Shown here: one piece after another, positions 1-11,465 of the stretch
Numbering within the stretch: the stretch's first letter is position 1
How the letters are laid out: each line of letters begins with the position of its first letter
Assembly (NCBI GenBank): GCA_033439265.1
Contig: JAVTVX010000031.1
Span: 19,946,001-20,010,000 of the forward strand
Direction: 5' to 3'
Length of the DNA: 64,000 bases
DNA from: Dillenia suffruticosa
Lineage: Eukaryota > Streptophyta > Magnoliopsida > Dilleniales > Dilleniaceae
Made by a program: the position numbers and the translations under genes
The notes under the pieces: generated by a model
What the model was told of the DNA's origin: nothing
Seen by the model: the letters and a program-made list of their open reading frames with translations, nothing else
Database searches by the model: none

Positions 1-252
1 AATGTTAAAACAATTCTGTGTTACTTTTTACAACAAATGAGCATCTTTTATATGAAATCGTCATATACGTTAAAGTTTGTATACATTATATGAGTTGACA
101 TAACACAATCATGGAGCAAATTTAACTACTTTTGACTATAGGCTATTTTTTTTTTTACTGATCGGTATCCAGATTTGGTCTGATTAATTCTAGACTAAAG
201 GCTTTATGCATTGGGATTTCTTGTTTCTCTTATGATTCCAAATTAGGGAGAA

Positions 253-298
<46 letters not shown>

Positions 299-1247
299 CC
301 TTGTGATTCCCATTGGAAGGGTGCACTATATTTCTCTATGGTTGCCTTTATCCAAATGGTTCTTTTCACCCGGATGAAAGGAGCACAATTGCATACTCTC
401 CGTAAAATTTTATAAAATAATATGAATAGAAAAGATAAATAAACTTAAAAAATTATGAAATAATATGAATAAAAAATAGATAAAAATGACTCTAAACCCT
501 ATTAGAAATATCGAAAACAATATAAAAATATTAAACATAATACTCCATTATTCAATAAATTATTATAATAAGTTGGATTTATAAAAAAAATCATTGTCAT
601 AAATATAAAAACAATTATTACAAATATAAAAATATAAAAATTAAAAAATTAAATATATATCAAAATCAAATCAGTAATTGATTTGATTTTAACAAATAAT
701 ATATTTCTTAACAATTTTTTTTAAATTTAATGTGATGTAGTGAAAATCATTTAAATTTGAAAAATGCAATACACGCATAGTTCAGTTTTTTCATAATGGA
801 TCAGATGTTTTCTAAAAACACGTGCACGCACGCACTGAAGAGTAGTTTTTTCAAAACTGATTATTAGTCTTTTGGATCATGTGTAGACGCGAATTGAAGA
901 GCAATTTTTTTTGGAATGGACGAAAGGTCTTCTAGAGGCTCAAGCGAATGCATATTAAAGAGCATCTTTTAAAGGAGATTTTTGTTTATATAATTATATA
1001 GTCAGTTTAAAAATAAGGTACAATTAGAAAAAGGTTTTGGAAAATGGCATTGTATTAAATGATCAAACCGTAGGTATAAATTTATATTACGGTTTAATTA
1101 CACCTTTAATCCAAAATTAAAATTTTACCACTTTACAAAACATATATTTTTTATAAATTAAGCAAAATTAACTATTTTTTAAATAATTTATTCTTACTTT
1201 CAATTAGGGTAGAATTTTATTCTGGGAATTGCAAGAGAAATTTTTTA
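1..1247. repeat. AT-rich flank of duplicated unit 1
   Basis: No gene seen. The segment is AT-rich, with a long T tract at about 257-295 and many A/T runs. It matches 23220-24382 almost base for base apart from small indels, and more weakly 38800-39705, so it is the upstream part of the repeated unit that carries each receptor kinase gene. Unit 1 starts before the window. Confidence 0.7.
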
Positions 1248-1252
1248 GTAGT

Positions 1253-1330
1253 TGTAATACCCAAAACAAAAAAAAAAAAAAAAAAAGAGGGGATATTTAA
1301 AATTAGGGCTTAAAGCCCTAATTTATCTTC

Positions 1331-1377
<47 letters not shown>

Positions 1378-3611
1378 TCTCCTTTTCTTCTCTCTTCTCC
1401 CGATCCCCCGCCGCCGCGCCTCTCTCTCCCCCGCTGCCGTCCTCCGCCGAGCGCGATCGCTGCACCACAACGAGCGCTGCACCACAGCGAGCCAGCGCAC
1501 GCGATAGCAGCAGCGAGCGCGACAGCACGCGAGAACCCCAGCGCGAGCAGCGCGTGAGCCCAGCGCGAGCAGCGTGACCCCAGCGCGAGCAGCGCGCGAT
1601 CCAGCGCGCGATCCGGCTCGCGAGGCCCACCAGGCCCGCAGACCCAGCAGCCCGCAGGCCCACCAGGCCGCAGACCCAGCAGCCCGCAGGCCCAGCAGCC
1701 CACAGGCCCCAGGCCCGCAAGCCCATTGCGGCCCACGGCCCACTGCGGCCCACGGCTCGCGGCCCGAGACGGCCTGTGATAGTCCGCGAGTCCCTGCGAA
1801 GGTAAAGGACTAAAAGCTTCGATTTTCGCACTATGGTTTTGAAATTCTATAGTAATTGGACTTAAATTGCTCTCAATGGTTTCAAATTTGAAACATTCAG
1901 GTTTTAGACCAAATCGACGGGCGAACGAAAGCTAAATCTGAGATCTGAAGAATCCTAGGTGAGAGAAATGAAATCTCTTCAACCCTTGAATAAACTTTGT
2001 CAAATTAGGTAGCATTAGTTGATTTGTTTATAAATTGAGGAATTTAGGGTTCGTACGAAATTAAGAAAAACGATAAATCCTGAAATAGTCAGAAATTGAT
2101 GAAAATCGTGATGACTTGATTAGGTTGGCTTTCTTGGTGACTCGATTGAGGGGCGCTTTGTTCTGCGTATTGTGGTGTTATTGGGGAGTGCGCTACCCTC
2201 CCTAAAACTGTGGGTGGGATTTATTTTAATGCTTTTGTTCAATGTGTAAACCCTGTTTTATAATATTTGATAAATGAGCATGATTTGTAGCGTGCTTGAA
2301 AGGTTTTGACTGGTTTTAAAAATTGATTTTTGTGAACCGATGGAGTGTCCAAAAATTGTGTTGAATTATGAAATTATGCATCCATGTGGTTGAAATGTAT
2401 AATGTACCATTTTATACTCTGTTGCATTGGTTTATGAACCTGACTTTGGCACATTTTGATATGATATTGGTTTTGGCCTTGAGGGCTTTGATATGTATTG
2501 TTCCGTAGCTACGAAGGACACCGTGAGAGACGCTTTGGTGGCGTCCGGATATGCCTAGGCCTGGGGTATCCCACGAGTTGTCGTGATTTGATTTTCGACA
2601 CGGTACTAGCCAGGTTGAACCCGAAAGGGGGAGGATTTGGATTTGGATTTGGATGTCTTCTTCAAGTCTAGCACCTGGACGAGGTTCGTCGCCTACGCCG
2701 GGGTAGAGAGCACTTTCAATAAACTTGCATATAACACCCCCGGTGCGCCTGTCATAGGTCGCGGTAGACCTCTGCCAGGACATTTTCGGCTGGCAGCTCT
2801 ATGATTTTAATGACAATGCTTTGGATGCATATTTGACTTAAAAATGCGTGAAATGATACATTGTTGAAATGAAAAGAATGATGATTTGAAATATGATTTA
2901 TATACTTATGTTTTAACACTCCAGTTTCACACTCCATATTTGACGATTGCATTGACCCACTCACTCACTGAGTATTCTTTCCCGAGTACTCATCCCTCAT
3001 TTCTCTTTTGTTTCAGAGATAGTATTTGACAAGGAGCGTCGCTTTTAGGACGCTCATTATTTTTGGGAGATCAGGTCTGGACTTGAGGAGTCATTGTGTA
3101 TTTCCGCTGCAAATTTGTATTGGTAATGTATATGTATTTTGAGGTCTATAGATGACCATTCTTATAAATTCTGGGATAACTGTATAAATATGGACATGTC
3201 ATTGCATAACATTTCATTGAGGCATTTCTGGTTCGTTGTATAAGTATTTGGGAATGTGTTATATCTTAGAAGTGTCCTCTAGGATCGCTCGGTGCCTCCT
3301 CTAAATCACAGGAGGGGCGACTGGCGGCTGTCCATGCCTTTGACGGGGGCATGGCAGTAGAGGTCTGTGGCTAGGTTATTGGAAATTTTTATAGCCTTGC
3401 GTTATCTGGATGTTGGCTGGGAGGTTGGTTGATTTTGGAAAGGCCGGGATGGCCATTTGATTTTAATACAGGATGATTGTGTTTTATACAGGGTAAATTG
3501 TACTTGGGAAACCTCCGAAATATAGGGAGGTTCTGTCCGATTTTCTGTAAAAATACAGCCGGCATTCAGGATAACGGGCGGCTGTTCACGATCCCGGTTA
3601 GGGGCGTGACA
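1253..3611 (+). repeat. 5' LTR (2359 bp)
   Basis: It starts TGTAATACCC, ends GGGGCGTGACA and is repeated at 9045-11465. It has three zones. The first is an A-run and a long CT microsatellite (about 1333-1382). The second is a very GC-rich tract (about 1400-1790) made of imperfect repeats around CCAGCGCGAGCAGCGCG and GCCCACGGCCCACTGCGG. The third is an AT-rich body of about 1.8 kb that aligns without gaps to the 3' LTR. The 62-bp length difference between the LTRs lies wholly in the first two zones. The LTR should hold the promoter and poly(A) site; no single TATA box can be assigned by eye. Confidence 0.95.
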
Positions 3612-3618
3612 GTTGGAT

Positions 3619-3630
3619 TGGTATCAGAGC
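3619..3630 (+). other. Primer binding site (tRNA-iMet type)
   Basis: TGGTATCAGAGC lies 7 bp after the 5' LTR. It is the usual plant PBS complementary to the 3' end of initiator methionine tRNA, used to prime minus-strand DNA synthesis. Confidence 0.93.
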
Positions 3631-3935
3631 CGACTTGGTTGAGAGCTATGTAGGAAGAGAGTCTTGGAAACATTCCCGCGTGTGCTTGTGTTTAAAGTCC
3701 TCAATGCATGAGAGTCTCATACAGTCATGAAATCCCAGTGCATGGTCATAGGTATATGAGTTCATCTATTTTAGGGGGTTAGATACGGTTGTATCTAACT
3801 TAACATGCTATATTCTTCTCCTATTGAACTAAGAATTTCATTATTTTGTGAGGGTAGCCATGCTATGATTAGTCTAAAATTATTGGACCGTGCCTATTCT
3901 TTATATGAAAATAAGCATTTTTCTCTTGCAGAATT

Positions 3936-5396
3936 ATGCCACCTAGACGTGGTAGGAGAGGTGCTAGATTCGCAGCGCTTGAGGGTCTGTTAGTGCCAGA
4001 TGCACCTCGGGCACCCGAGACCCCACGAGTACCAGATGACTTAGACGAGCCGGAAGATCGTACCTCGACTCGCGTGCCACCACCGGCACCTACTCAACCA
4101 GCTGCTCAGGCTGAGACTTCCGTACCCACACTCGATGCCTTTCGGCAGGTGTACGAGTGGTACGCTTCGCATGGGGTCCAGATTCCGCCCCCACCACCTC
4201 CTACAGCGGCACCTGCACCTGCAGCAGCGCCAGTTCCTACGGCACCGGTTCCACCGCCGGTGGCCGGTCCTTCTACTTTGTCCGAGCCGAGTGAGACTAC
4301 ATCGGCTATTCTTAGACGGGTACATGAGTTGACTCAGTTGGTTAAGGAGGCCCGTCAGCTAGGGTGCACAGATTTTGCAGGGCTTGGTGATGCTGCGGCA
4401 GCCAAGCATTGGATCAACCGCACCCGTAGGATTCTGACCGATCTGGGGATTGGAGAGGAGCTCTGCCTGAAGGTGGCAGAGCGATTATTAGAGGGAGAGG
4501 CCCTCTCATGGTGGGAGACCCTTACTGATGAGGCGATAGAGCCACTACGGTGGGACGACTTCCTTCGGGAGTTTGACCGCAGATTTTTCCCACTCTACCA
4601 GCAGGACCAGATGAGGTCAGAGTTGGGACGGCTTACACAGGGGTCCAGATCTGTCTCGGAGTATGAGGCAGACATGCGGAGACTTGCCGCATTTGTACCA
4701 GATCTGGCCACACCTCAGTATTTTCGCTTCAAATTTGAGGACGGTCTTAGCCTCAGCATAAAGAGGTATATGACTGTTACTCCACAATTTACACTGGCTA
4801 AGGTGATAGACTCTGCTTACCGCGCGGAGGCTTTGGTCCGCGCTAAGACTAGGCAGAGAGAGAGCAGAGAGCAGAAGAGAAAGAAGGAGAAGTCTCATTT
4901 TGCGGAGAATTCCAAGAGGGGCAGGGGATCCAGTTCGCACAGAGGCGGATTTGGATCTGGATATCCTGAGCTAGGACGGGGACAGTACTCCCACGAGTTT
5001 AGACAGCCTGCTCTGACTCATCCTTCACAGTATACTACTCAGCGGCATCCTTATTGCCGCAGGTGCAATAGGTCTCATCCGATAGGAGCTTGTTCGGTGA
5101 CGGTCACTTGCTTCCACTATGGGAAGCCTGAGCATATTAGGAGTTCTTGTCCTGAGTTAGGATTCGGAGGACAGAGTTCACTGAGCCGCACTAGTACTCC
5201 TCGTATGGGACAGCAGGGGCAGCCTGTTCGGCCAGCAGTTTCTACTCCCAGGGTGACCACCGGGAGTAATACAGTGCAGACTCAGGTACGACAGCAGCCT
5301 AGGGCTCAGGCCCGGGTTTATGCCATGACGCAGGAGGACGCCCAGGCGAACCCCGACATCATCATGGGTACTCCTCCTTCTGACCCCGTAGAATAG
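3936..5396 (+). CDS. gag: Retrotransposon Gag polyprotein (486 aa)
   Basis: Structural capsid/nucleocapsid protein of the element. It has a basic N-terminus (MPPRRGRRGARF), a Pro/Ala-rich stretch (about residues 30-115), the retrotransposon gag core with the Trp-rich stretch LSWWETLTDE and REFDRRFFP (about residues 188-220), a Lys/Arg-rich segment, and a zinc knuckle at residues 392-405. The knuckle is altered: the second Cys of CX2CX4HX4C is Tyr395 (TAT, 5118-5120) and the Gly before His is Glu399. The start is the first ATG after the leader, and the MPP...RG start suits this clade. The frame ends at 5394-5396, inside a probable intron (5368-5615); if that intron is spliced, gag runs on into protease. 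As read here it would give Gag alone. Confidence 0.9.
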   Translation: MPPRRGRRGARFAALEGLLVPDAPRAPETPRVPDDLDEPEDRTSTRVPPPAPTQPAAQAETSVPTLDAFRQVYEWYASHGVQIPPPPPPTAAPAPAAAPVPTAPVPPPVAGPSTLSEPSETTSAILRRVHELTQLVKEARQLGCTDFAGLGDAAAAKHWINRTRRILTDLGIGEELCLKVAERLLEGEALSWWETLTDEAIEPLRWDDFLREFDRRFFPLYQQDQMRSELGRLTQGSRSVSEYEADMRRLAAFVPDLATPQYFRFKFEDGLSLSIKRYMTVTPQFTLAKVIDSAYRAEALVRAKTRQRESREQKRKKEKSHFAENSKRGRGSSSHRGGFGSGYPELGRGQYSHEFRQPALTHPSQYTTQRHPYCRRCNRSHPIGACSVTVTCFHYGKPEHIRSSCPELGFGGQSSLSRTSTPRMGQQGQPVRPAVSTPRVTTGSNTVQTQVRQQPRAQARVYAMTQEDAQANPDIIMGTPPSDPVE

Positions 5397-5615
5397 GATC
5401 TCTATTCGTATTCCCACTTCTTTTGAGGATGTCAGCATTGTATCAGTCGTATAGGTATTTTATGTTGTGTTCCCTTTTGTCGACATGATACTACTCTGAC
5501 ATCTTTGTACACCGAGGTTGTAGAAGCCCTAGAGGCTCAACTATTTTGACATATATATATATACATATTAGGTTTGAAATTATTCTAAGTTTATGTGCAT
5601 TTGTTCAAATGATAG
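5368..5615 (+). other. Probable intron at the gag-pol junction (248 bp)
   Basis: Donor GG|GTACTC and acceptor GATAG|GTACTC. The segment contains the gag stop codon (5394-5396). It is T-rich towards the 3' end and has a plausible branch site, TTCTAAG (about 5582-5588). Removing it joins the gag frame (frame of 3936) to the protease frame (frame of 5618) in phase, giving the join IIMG/TLPIFG, the kind of gag-protease passage found in related continuous polyproteins. It is inferred from frame and borders only; no transcript evidence is available here. Confidence 0.6.
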
Positions 5616-6748
5616 GTACTCTACCCATTTTCGGAATAGATGCTCGTATCCTTATTGACACGGGGTCTAATTATTCGTATGTGAGCGATAAATTCTCCCG
5701 ACACTCTGACAGACCGCTCTCACCTTTGGACGGGGAGATATCGGTCATCACTCCTCTGGGTGAGCAGATTGTGCGCGGCACAGTGTATAGAGAATGTGAG
5801 ATCAAAGTTGGGGATACAGTGCTGAAAGCAGATCTAATCCCCCTCGCCATGACTGATTTTGATGCCATCTTAGGGATGGATTGGCTACATATGCATCGGG
5901 CTTCAGTTGACTGCTTTAAGAAGCAGGTGGAGTTTCGAAAACCCGATCAGTCAGTGTTGATTTTTGAGGGTGAGAGGCGGGTTTTACCCTGCTGTGTCAT
6001 TTCAGTTTTGGAGGCCAGACGCATGATTCGCCGCGGATGTGCGACTTACCTGGCTCATATCATTGACACCACTGCTCAGGGACCGAGACTGGAGGATGTC
6101 CCAGTGGTACAGGACTTTCCTGATGTTTTCCCCGAGGAGCTGCCCGGACTACCACCTGTTCGGGAGTTTGACTTTGAGATCGATTTAGTTCCGGGGACTA
6201 CCCCTATCTCTATGCCGCCATACAGGATGGCACCGGCTGAGCTGAGAGAGCTCAAGGTCCAGCTGCAGGAGTTGCTGGATAAGGGGTTTATCCGTCCTAG
6301 CACTTCTCCGTGGGGTGCACCGGTGTTGTTTGTGAAAAAGAAGGACGGCACATTTCGGCTATGTGTAGATTATAGACAGCTGAACAAAGTTACCGTTAAA
6401 AATCGGTGCCCACTACCACGTATTGATGATCTCTTTGATCAATTACAGGGTGCCAGAGTATTCTCGAAGATAGATCTCCGGTCGGGTTACCATCAACTGC
6501 GGATTAGGGCCGAGGATGTGCCTAGGACGGCTTTTCGCACCCGATACGGACATTATGAGTTTTTGGTCATGCCGTTTGGGCTGACTAATGCCCCTGCCGC
6601 ATTTATGGACCTAATGAACCGAAATTTTCACGATTATTTGGATTGGTTCGTCATTGTTTTTATTGATGATATCTTAGTCTACTCGCGGAGTGATGATGAG
6701 CATGCTCAGCACCTTAGGGTGATTTTGCAGACTCTTCGTGAGAGATAG
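5616..6748 (+). pseudogene. pol: Pol, first part: aspartic protease and most of reverse transcriptase, ended by a stop
   Basis: The open frame runs from 5546, but sequence before 5616 is probably intron. Protease: active-site LIDTGS near 5650-5667, then the conserved ILGMDWL. A linker follows ([14 protein letters not shown]), then reverse transcriptase with [51 protein letters not shown], the [12 protein letters not shown] box and the catalytic FIDDILVYS. All these motifs are intact. The frame ends at TAG 6746-6748 (RER-stop), where relatives have Gln (CAG or CAA), so a single C-to-T change explains it. The same frame stays open downstream, so this is a damaged polyprotein, not a natural end. 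Confidence 0.9.
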
Positions 6749-7498
6749 CTTTATGCCAAGTTCACCAAGTGTGAATTTTGGCTGCGGCAGATTGGTTTTC
6801 TTGGCCATGTAGTTTCTGCGGAGGGTATCTTTGTTGATCCGCAGAAAGTTGAGGCTATATTGAGATGGGAGCAGCCACAAACAGTATCAGAAATCAGGAG
6901 TTTTCTTGGTCTAGCCGGGTATTACCGCAGATTTGTAGAGGACTTTTCTCGAATTGCTGCTCCGTTATCTAGATTGACGTGAAAATGTGTCAAGTTTGTA
7001 TGGGATGATCGTTGTGAGGTGAGCTTTCAGGAGCTCAAACAGCGATTGACGTCCGCTCCGATTCTAGCCCTTCCTACGAGTAGTCGAGAGTATGTGGTGT
7101 ACAGTGACGCCAGCAGGCAGGAATTGGGCTGTGTATTGATGCAGGATGGTAGAGTTATCGCCTATGCTTCGCGACAGCTAAAGAAGCATGAGGTGAATTA
7201 TCCTACGCACGATTTGGAGTTGGCGGCCATAGTCTTTGCACTAAAGATATGGCGCCACTATTTATATGGGGTCACATGCAGAGTGTTTACAGATCACAAG
7301 AGTCTAAAGTATCTGTTCACTCAGAGGGAGCTGAATTTGAGGAAGCGGAGATGGTTAGAGCTGCTAAAGGATTATGAACTCATCATTGACTATCATCCGG
7401 GCAAGGCTAATGTAGTAGCTGATGCCTTGAGTCGGAAGTCATCTTCTTCTTCTCAGACTACCGAGAGTACTTATCTCTCGTGTTTATTGGGACTCTGA
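6749..7498 (+). pseudogene. pol: Pol, middle part: end of reverse transcriptase and RNase H, with an internal stop
   Basis: In the same frame as the upstream reverse transcriptase, 6749-6979 reads [22 protein letters not shown] and then [23 protein letters not shown] (thumb/connection). A second in-frame stop, TGA 6980-6982, stands where relatives have Arg or Gln; CGA to TGA would be one C-to-T change at a CpG. The frame reopens and encodes RNase [48 protein letters not shown] and DALSRKS, with the D-E-D catalytic residues present. The frame then ends at 7496-7498, because the integrase region continues in another frame. Confidence 0.9.
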
Positions 7499-8997
7499 GC
7501 TTTGGAGTCAGGTTGGCTGGTGATGATCGGGGAGCTATACTAGCCAGATTTGAGATTCGGCCGAGTTTGCTCGACCGTATTAGGGAGCTTCAGCAGAGTG
7601 ATGAAGAGCTCCGAGGTATTTATGAGAAGGCCAGCAGAGGTGATATTGACGACTTTAGAGTTCGCAAGGATAGACTGTTGGTTTTTCGAGATCGAGTATG
7701 TGTACCGGCAGATAGTGATCTCCGCAGGGCTATTCTTGAGGAGGCCCATTCATCTGCCTATGCTTTACACCCCGGCAGTACTAAAATGTACCGCACTATC
7801 AGAGACAGTTATTGGTGGTCGGGTATGAAACGGGAAATTGCAGAATTTATTGCTCGTTGCCTTGTATGTCAGCAGATAAAGGCTGAGCACCAGTATCCAG
7901 CTGGCACTTTGCAGCCCCTTCCCATTCCTGAGTGGAAGTGGGAGCATATCACGATAGATTTCGTAGTGGGGTTACCGCGGACTTCGGCACAGCATGATGC
8001 TATTTGGGTGGTAGTTGACCGACTTACTAAGTCCGCACACTTCATCCCGATTAGGAGTGATTACTCGCTTGAGGTGTTGGCACGCCTCTATATTGATATG
8101 ATTGTGAGATTGCATGGGGTTTCAGTGTCGATAGTATCAGATCGAGACCCCAGATTTATATCCCGTTTTTGGCCCAGTCTGCAGGAGGCTTTGGGTACTA
8201 GACTGAATTTCAGCACAGCGTATCACCCCCAGACAGATGGTCAGTCAGAGAGGACCATTCAGACTTTAGAGGACATGCTTAGGGCATGTGTTATGCATTT
8301 CCGGGGGAGTTGGGATCGGCATCTTCCGTTAGTGGAGTTCGCCTATAATAATAGCTATCAGGCGAGCATTGGCATGCCACCTTACGAGGCATTGTATGGG
8401 AGGAAGTGTCGTACCCCGTTGTGCTGGGATGAGGTTGGTGAGCAACGACTCACTAATGTTGAGCTGGTAGAGGAGACGAAAGAGAAAGTGAAGATTATCC
8501 GTACGCGGATAAAAGCCGCTCAAGATAGACAGAAATCCTATGCAGATCGTAGGCGGCGACCTCTAGAGTTTACTGTGGGAGACATGGTATTCTTAAAGAT
8601 ATCTCCCATGAAGGGATTCATTCGATTTGGGCAGCGAGGGAAGTTGAGTCCCAGGTATATTGGGCCCTTCCGTATCCTTGAGAGGGTCGGAAGTGTAGGA
8701 TATAAATTGAAGCTGCCAGCAGATTTATCACGTATTCACGATGTATTTCATGTCTCAGTACTTAGGAGATATCAGCCAGATCCCTCACACATTTTAGAGG
8801 CTCCGCCAGTTGAGTTTCGAGAGGACATGAGCTTACCTGTCCAGCCCGTGACTATTTTGGATCGACAGGTCAGGAAGTTACGGAGCAAAGAGATACCTCT
8901 TGTTAGAGTTTTGTGGAGGAACAATCAGGTCGAGAAACAGACCTGGGAGCCTGAGGAAGCCATGAGAAGACAACACCCCCAACTTTTCTCTGTATAG
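7480..8997 (+). CDS. pol: Pol, last part: integrase with C-terminal chromodomain (frameshifted from RNase H)
   Basis: Integrates the cDNA and, by its chromodomain, may direct it to particular chromatin. In order: an HHCC zinc finger ([13 protein letters not shown] ... CLVCQ), the catalytic core with Asp at 7957 (ITIDFVVGL), Asp at 8140 (IVSDRDPRF) and Glu at 8248 ([14 protein letters not shown]), the GPF/Y-type module ([12 protein letters not shown]), then a chromodomain at the end ([20 protein letters not shown] ... TWEPEE). It ends at 8995-8997 and is open throughout. It lies in a different frame from RNase H; frames overlap near 7441-7490, so a single small indel there broke the polyprotein. 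The ATG at 7480 is only the first in the open frame, not a natural start. Confidence 0.9.
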   Translation: MFIGTLSFGVRLAGDDRGAILARFEIRPSLLDRIRELQQSDEELRGIYEKASRGDIDDFRVRKDRLLVFRDRVCVPADSDLRRAILEEAHSSAYALHPGSTKMYRTIRDSYWWSGMKREIAEFIARCLVCQQIKAEHQYPAGTLQPLPIPEWKWEHITIDFVVGLPRTSAQHDAIWVVVDRLTKSAHFIPIRSDYSLEVLARLYIDMIVRLHGVSVSIVSDRDPRFISRFWPSLQEALGTRLNFSTAYHPQTDGQSERTIQTLEDMLRACVMHFRGSWDRHLPLVEFAYNNSYQASIGMPPYEALYGRKCRTPLCWDEVGEQRLTNVELVEETKEKVKIIRTRIKAAQDRQKSYADRRRRPLEFTVGDMVFLKISPMKGFIRFGQRGKLSPRYIGPFRILERVGSVGYKLKLPADLSRIHDVFHVSVLRRYQPDPSHILEAPPVEFREDMSLPVQPVTILDRQVRKLRSKEIPLVRVLWRNNQVEKQTWEPEEAMRRQHPQLFSV

Positions 8998-9030
8998 TTT
9001 CTTTTAGTCTTGAGGACGAGACTTATTTTT

Positions 9031-9044
9031 AGGGGGTTAGAAAA
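9031..9044 (+). other. Polypurine tract
   Basis: AGGGGGTTAGAAAA directly before the 3' LTR, the expected plus-strand primer. It is interrupted by TT, so it is not a perfect purine run. Confidence 0.8.
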
Positions 9045-9111
9045 TGTAATACCCAAAACAAAAAAAAAAAGGGATATTTAAAATTAGGGCTTAAAGCCCT
9101 AATTTATCTTC

Positions 9112-9146
<35 letters not shown>

Positions 9147-11465
9147 TCTCCTTTTCTTCTCTCTTCTCCCGATCCCCCGCCGCCGCGCCTCTCTCTCTCC
9201 TGCTGCCGTCCTCCGCCGAGCGCGATCGCTGCACCACAGCGAGCCAGCGTACGCGATAGCAGCAGCGAGCGCGACAGCATGCGAGAGCCCAGCGCGAGCA
9301 GCGCGCGAGCCCAGCGCGAGCAGCGCGCGATCCAGCTCGCGAGCGCGCTCCAGCGCGCGAGCCAGCGCCCGAGCCAGCACGCGAGCCAGCGCCCGAGCCA
9401 ACGTGACCCAGCGCGCGACTCAGCGTGTGACCCAGCGCGAGCCAGCGCCAGCGCGAGCGCGAGCGCGCTATCCGGCTCGCGAGGCCCACCAGGCCCGCAG
9501 ACCCAGCAGCCCGCAGGCCCACCAGGCCGCAGACCCAGCAGCCCGCAGGCCCAGCAGCCCGCAAGCCCATTGTGGCCCACGGCCCACTGCGGCCCACTGC
9601 GGCCCACGGCTCGTGGCCCGAGACGGCTTGTGATAGTCCGTGAGTCCCTGCGAAGGTAAAGGACTAAAAGCTTCGATTTTCGCACTATGGTTTTGAAATT
9701 CTATAGTAATTGGACTTAAATTGCTCTCAATGGTTTCAAATTTGAAACATTCAGGTTTTAGACCAAATCGACGGGCGAACAAAAGCTAAATCTGAGATCC
9801 GAAGAATCCTAGGTGAGAGAAATGAAATCTCTTCAACCCTTGAATAAACTTTGTCAAATTAGGTAGTATTAGTTGATTTGCTTATAAATTGAGGAATTTA
9901 GGGTTCGTACGAAATTAAGAAAAACGATAAATCCTGAAATAGTCGGAAATTGATGAAAATCGTGATGACTTGATTAGGTTGGCTTTCTTGGTGACTCGAT
10001 TGAGGGGTGCCTTGTTCTGCGTATTGTGGTGTTATTGGGGAGTGCACTACCCTCCCCAAAACTGTGAGTGAGATTTATTTCAATACTTTTGTTCAATGTG
10101 TAAACCCTGTTTTATAATATTTGATAAATGAGCATGATTTGTAGCGTGTTTGAAAGGTTTTGACTGATTTTAAAAATTGATTTTTGTGAACCGATGGAGT
10201 GTCCAAAAATTGTGTTGAATTATGAAATTATGCATCCATGTGGTTGAAATGTATAATGTACCATTTTATACTCTGTTGCATTGGTTTATGAACCTGACTT
10301 TGGCACATTTTGATATGATATTGGTTTTGGCCTTGAGGGCTTTGATATGTATTGTTCCGTAGCTACGAAGGACACCGTGAGAGACGTTTTGGTGGCGTCC
10401 GGATATGCCTAGGTCTGGGGTATCCCACGAGTTGTCGTGATTTGATTTTCGACACGGTACTAGACAGGTTGAACCCGAAAGGGGGAGGATTTGGATTTGG
10501 ATTTGGATGTCCTCTCCAAATCTAGCACCTGGACGAGGTTCGTCGCCAACGCCGGGGTAGAGAGCACTTTCAATAAACTTACATATAACACCCCCGGTGC
10601 GCCTGTCATAGGTCGCGGTAGACCTCTGCCAGGACATTTTCGGCTGGCAGCTCTATGATTTTAATGACAGTGCTTTGGATGCATATTTGACTTAAAAATG
10701 CGTGAAATGATACATTGTTGAAATGAAAAGCATGATGATTTGAAATATGATTTATATACTTATGTTTTGACACTCCAGTTTCACACTCCATATTTGACGA
10801 TTGCATTGACCCACTCACTCACTGAGTATTCTTTCCCGAGTACTCACCCCTCATTTCCCTTTTGTTTCAGAGATAGTATTTGACAAGGAGCGTCGCTTTT
10901 AGGACGCTCAGTATCTTTGGGAGATCAGGTCTGGACTTGAGGAGTCATTGTGTATTTCCGCTACAAATTTGTATTGGTGATGTATATGTATTTTGAGGTC
11001 TATAGATGACCATTCTTATAAATTCTGGGATGACTGTATAAATATGGACATGTCATTGCATAACATTGCATTGAGACATTTCTGGTTCATTGTGTAAGTA
11101 TTTGGGAATGTGTTATATCTTAGAAGTGTCCTCTAGGATCGCTCGGTGTCTCCTCTAAATCACAGGAGGGACGACTGGCGGCTGTCCATGCCTTTGACGG
11201 GGGCATGGCAGTAGAGGTCTGTGGCTAGGTTATTGGAAATTTTTATAGCCTTGCGTTATCTGGATGTTGGCTGGGAGGTTGGTTGATTTTGGAAAGGCCG
11301 GGATGGCCATTTGATTTTAATACAGGATGATTGTGTTTTATATAGGGTAAATTGTACTTGGGAAACCTCCGAAATATGGGGAGATTCTGTCCGATTTTTT
11401 GTAAAAATACAGCCGGCATTCAGGATAACGGGCGGCTGTTCACGATCCCGGTTCGGGGCGTGACA
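9045..11465 (+). repeat. 3' LTR (2421 bp)
   Basis: It starts TGTAATACCC and ends GGGGCGTGACA, as the 5' LTR does. It differs from the 5' copy in a shorter CT array and in an expanded GC-rich tract (about 9300-9470), where CCAGCGC-type units (GAGCCAGCGCCCGAGCCAGC and variants) are inserted. The remaining 1811 bp align gaplessly at offset 7854. Long open frames on both strands of the GC-rich tract are low-complexity by-products. Confidence 0.95.

Noticed and set aside
1310..1831. Long Arg/Ala/Gly-rich open frames on both strands in the GC-rich part of the LTRs (also 9091-9782)
   Set aside because: They are by-products of GC-rich repeats, which lack stop codons; several frames are open at once and the CT array encodes only RE repeats. 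No domain is present.
2412..2964. Minus-strand open frames in both LTRs (also 10266-10818)
   Set aside because: They lie inside the LTR, overlap each other, differ between the two LTRs at random positions, and have no recognisable domain.
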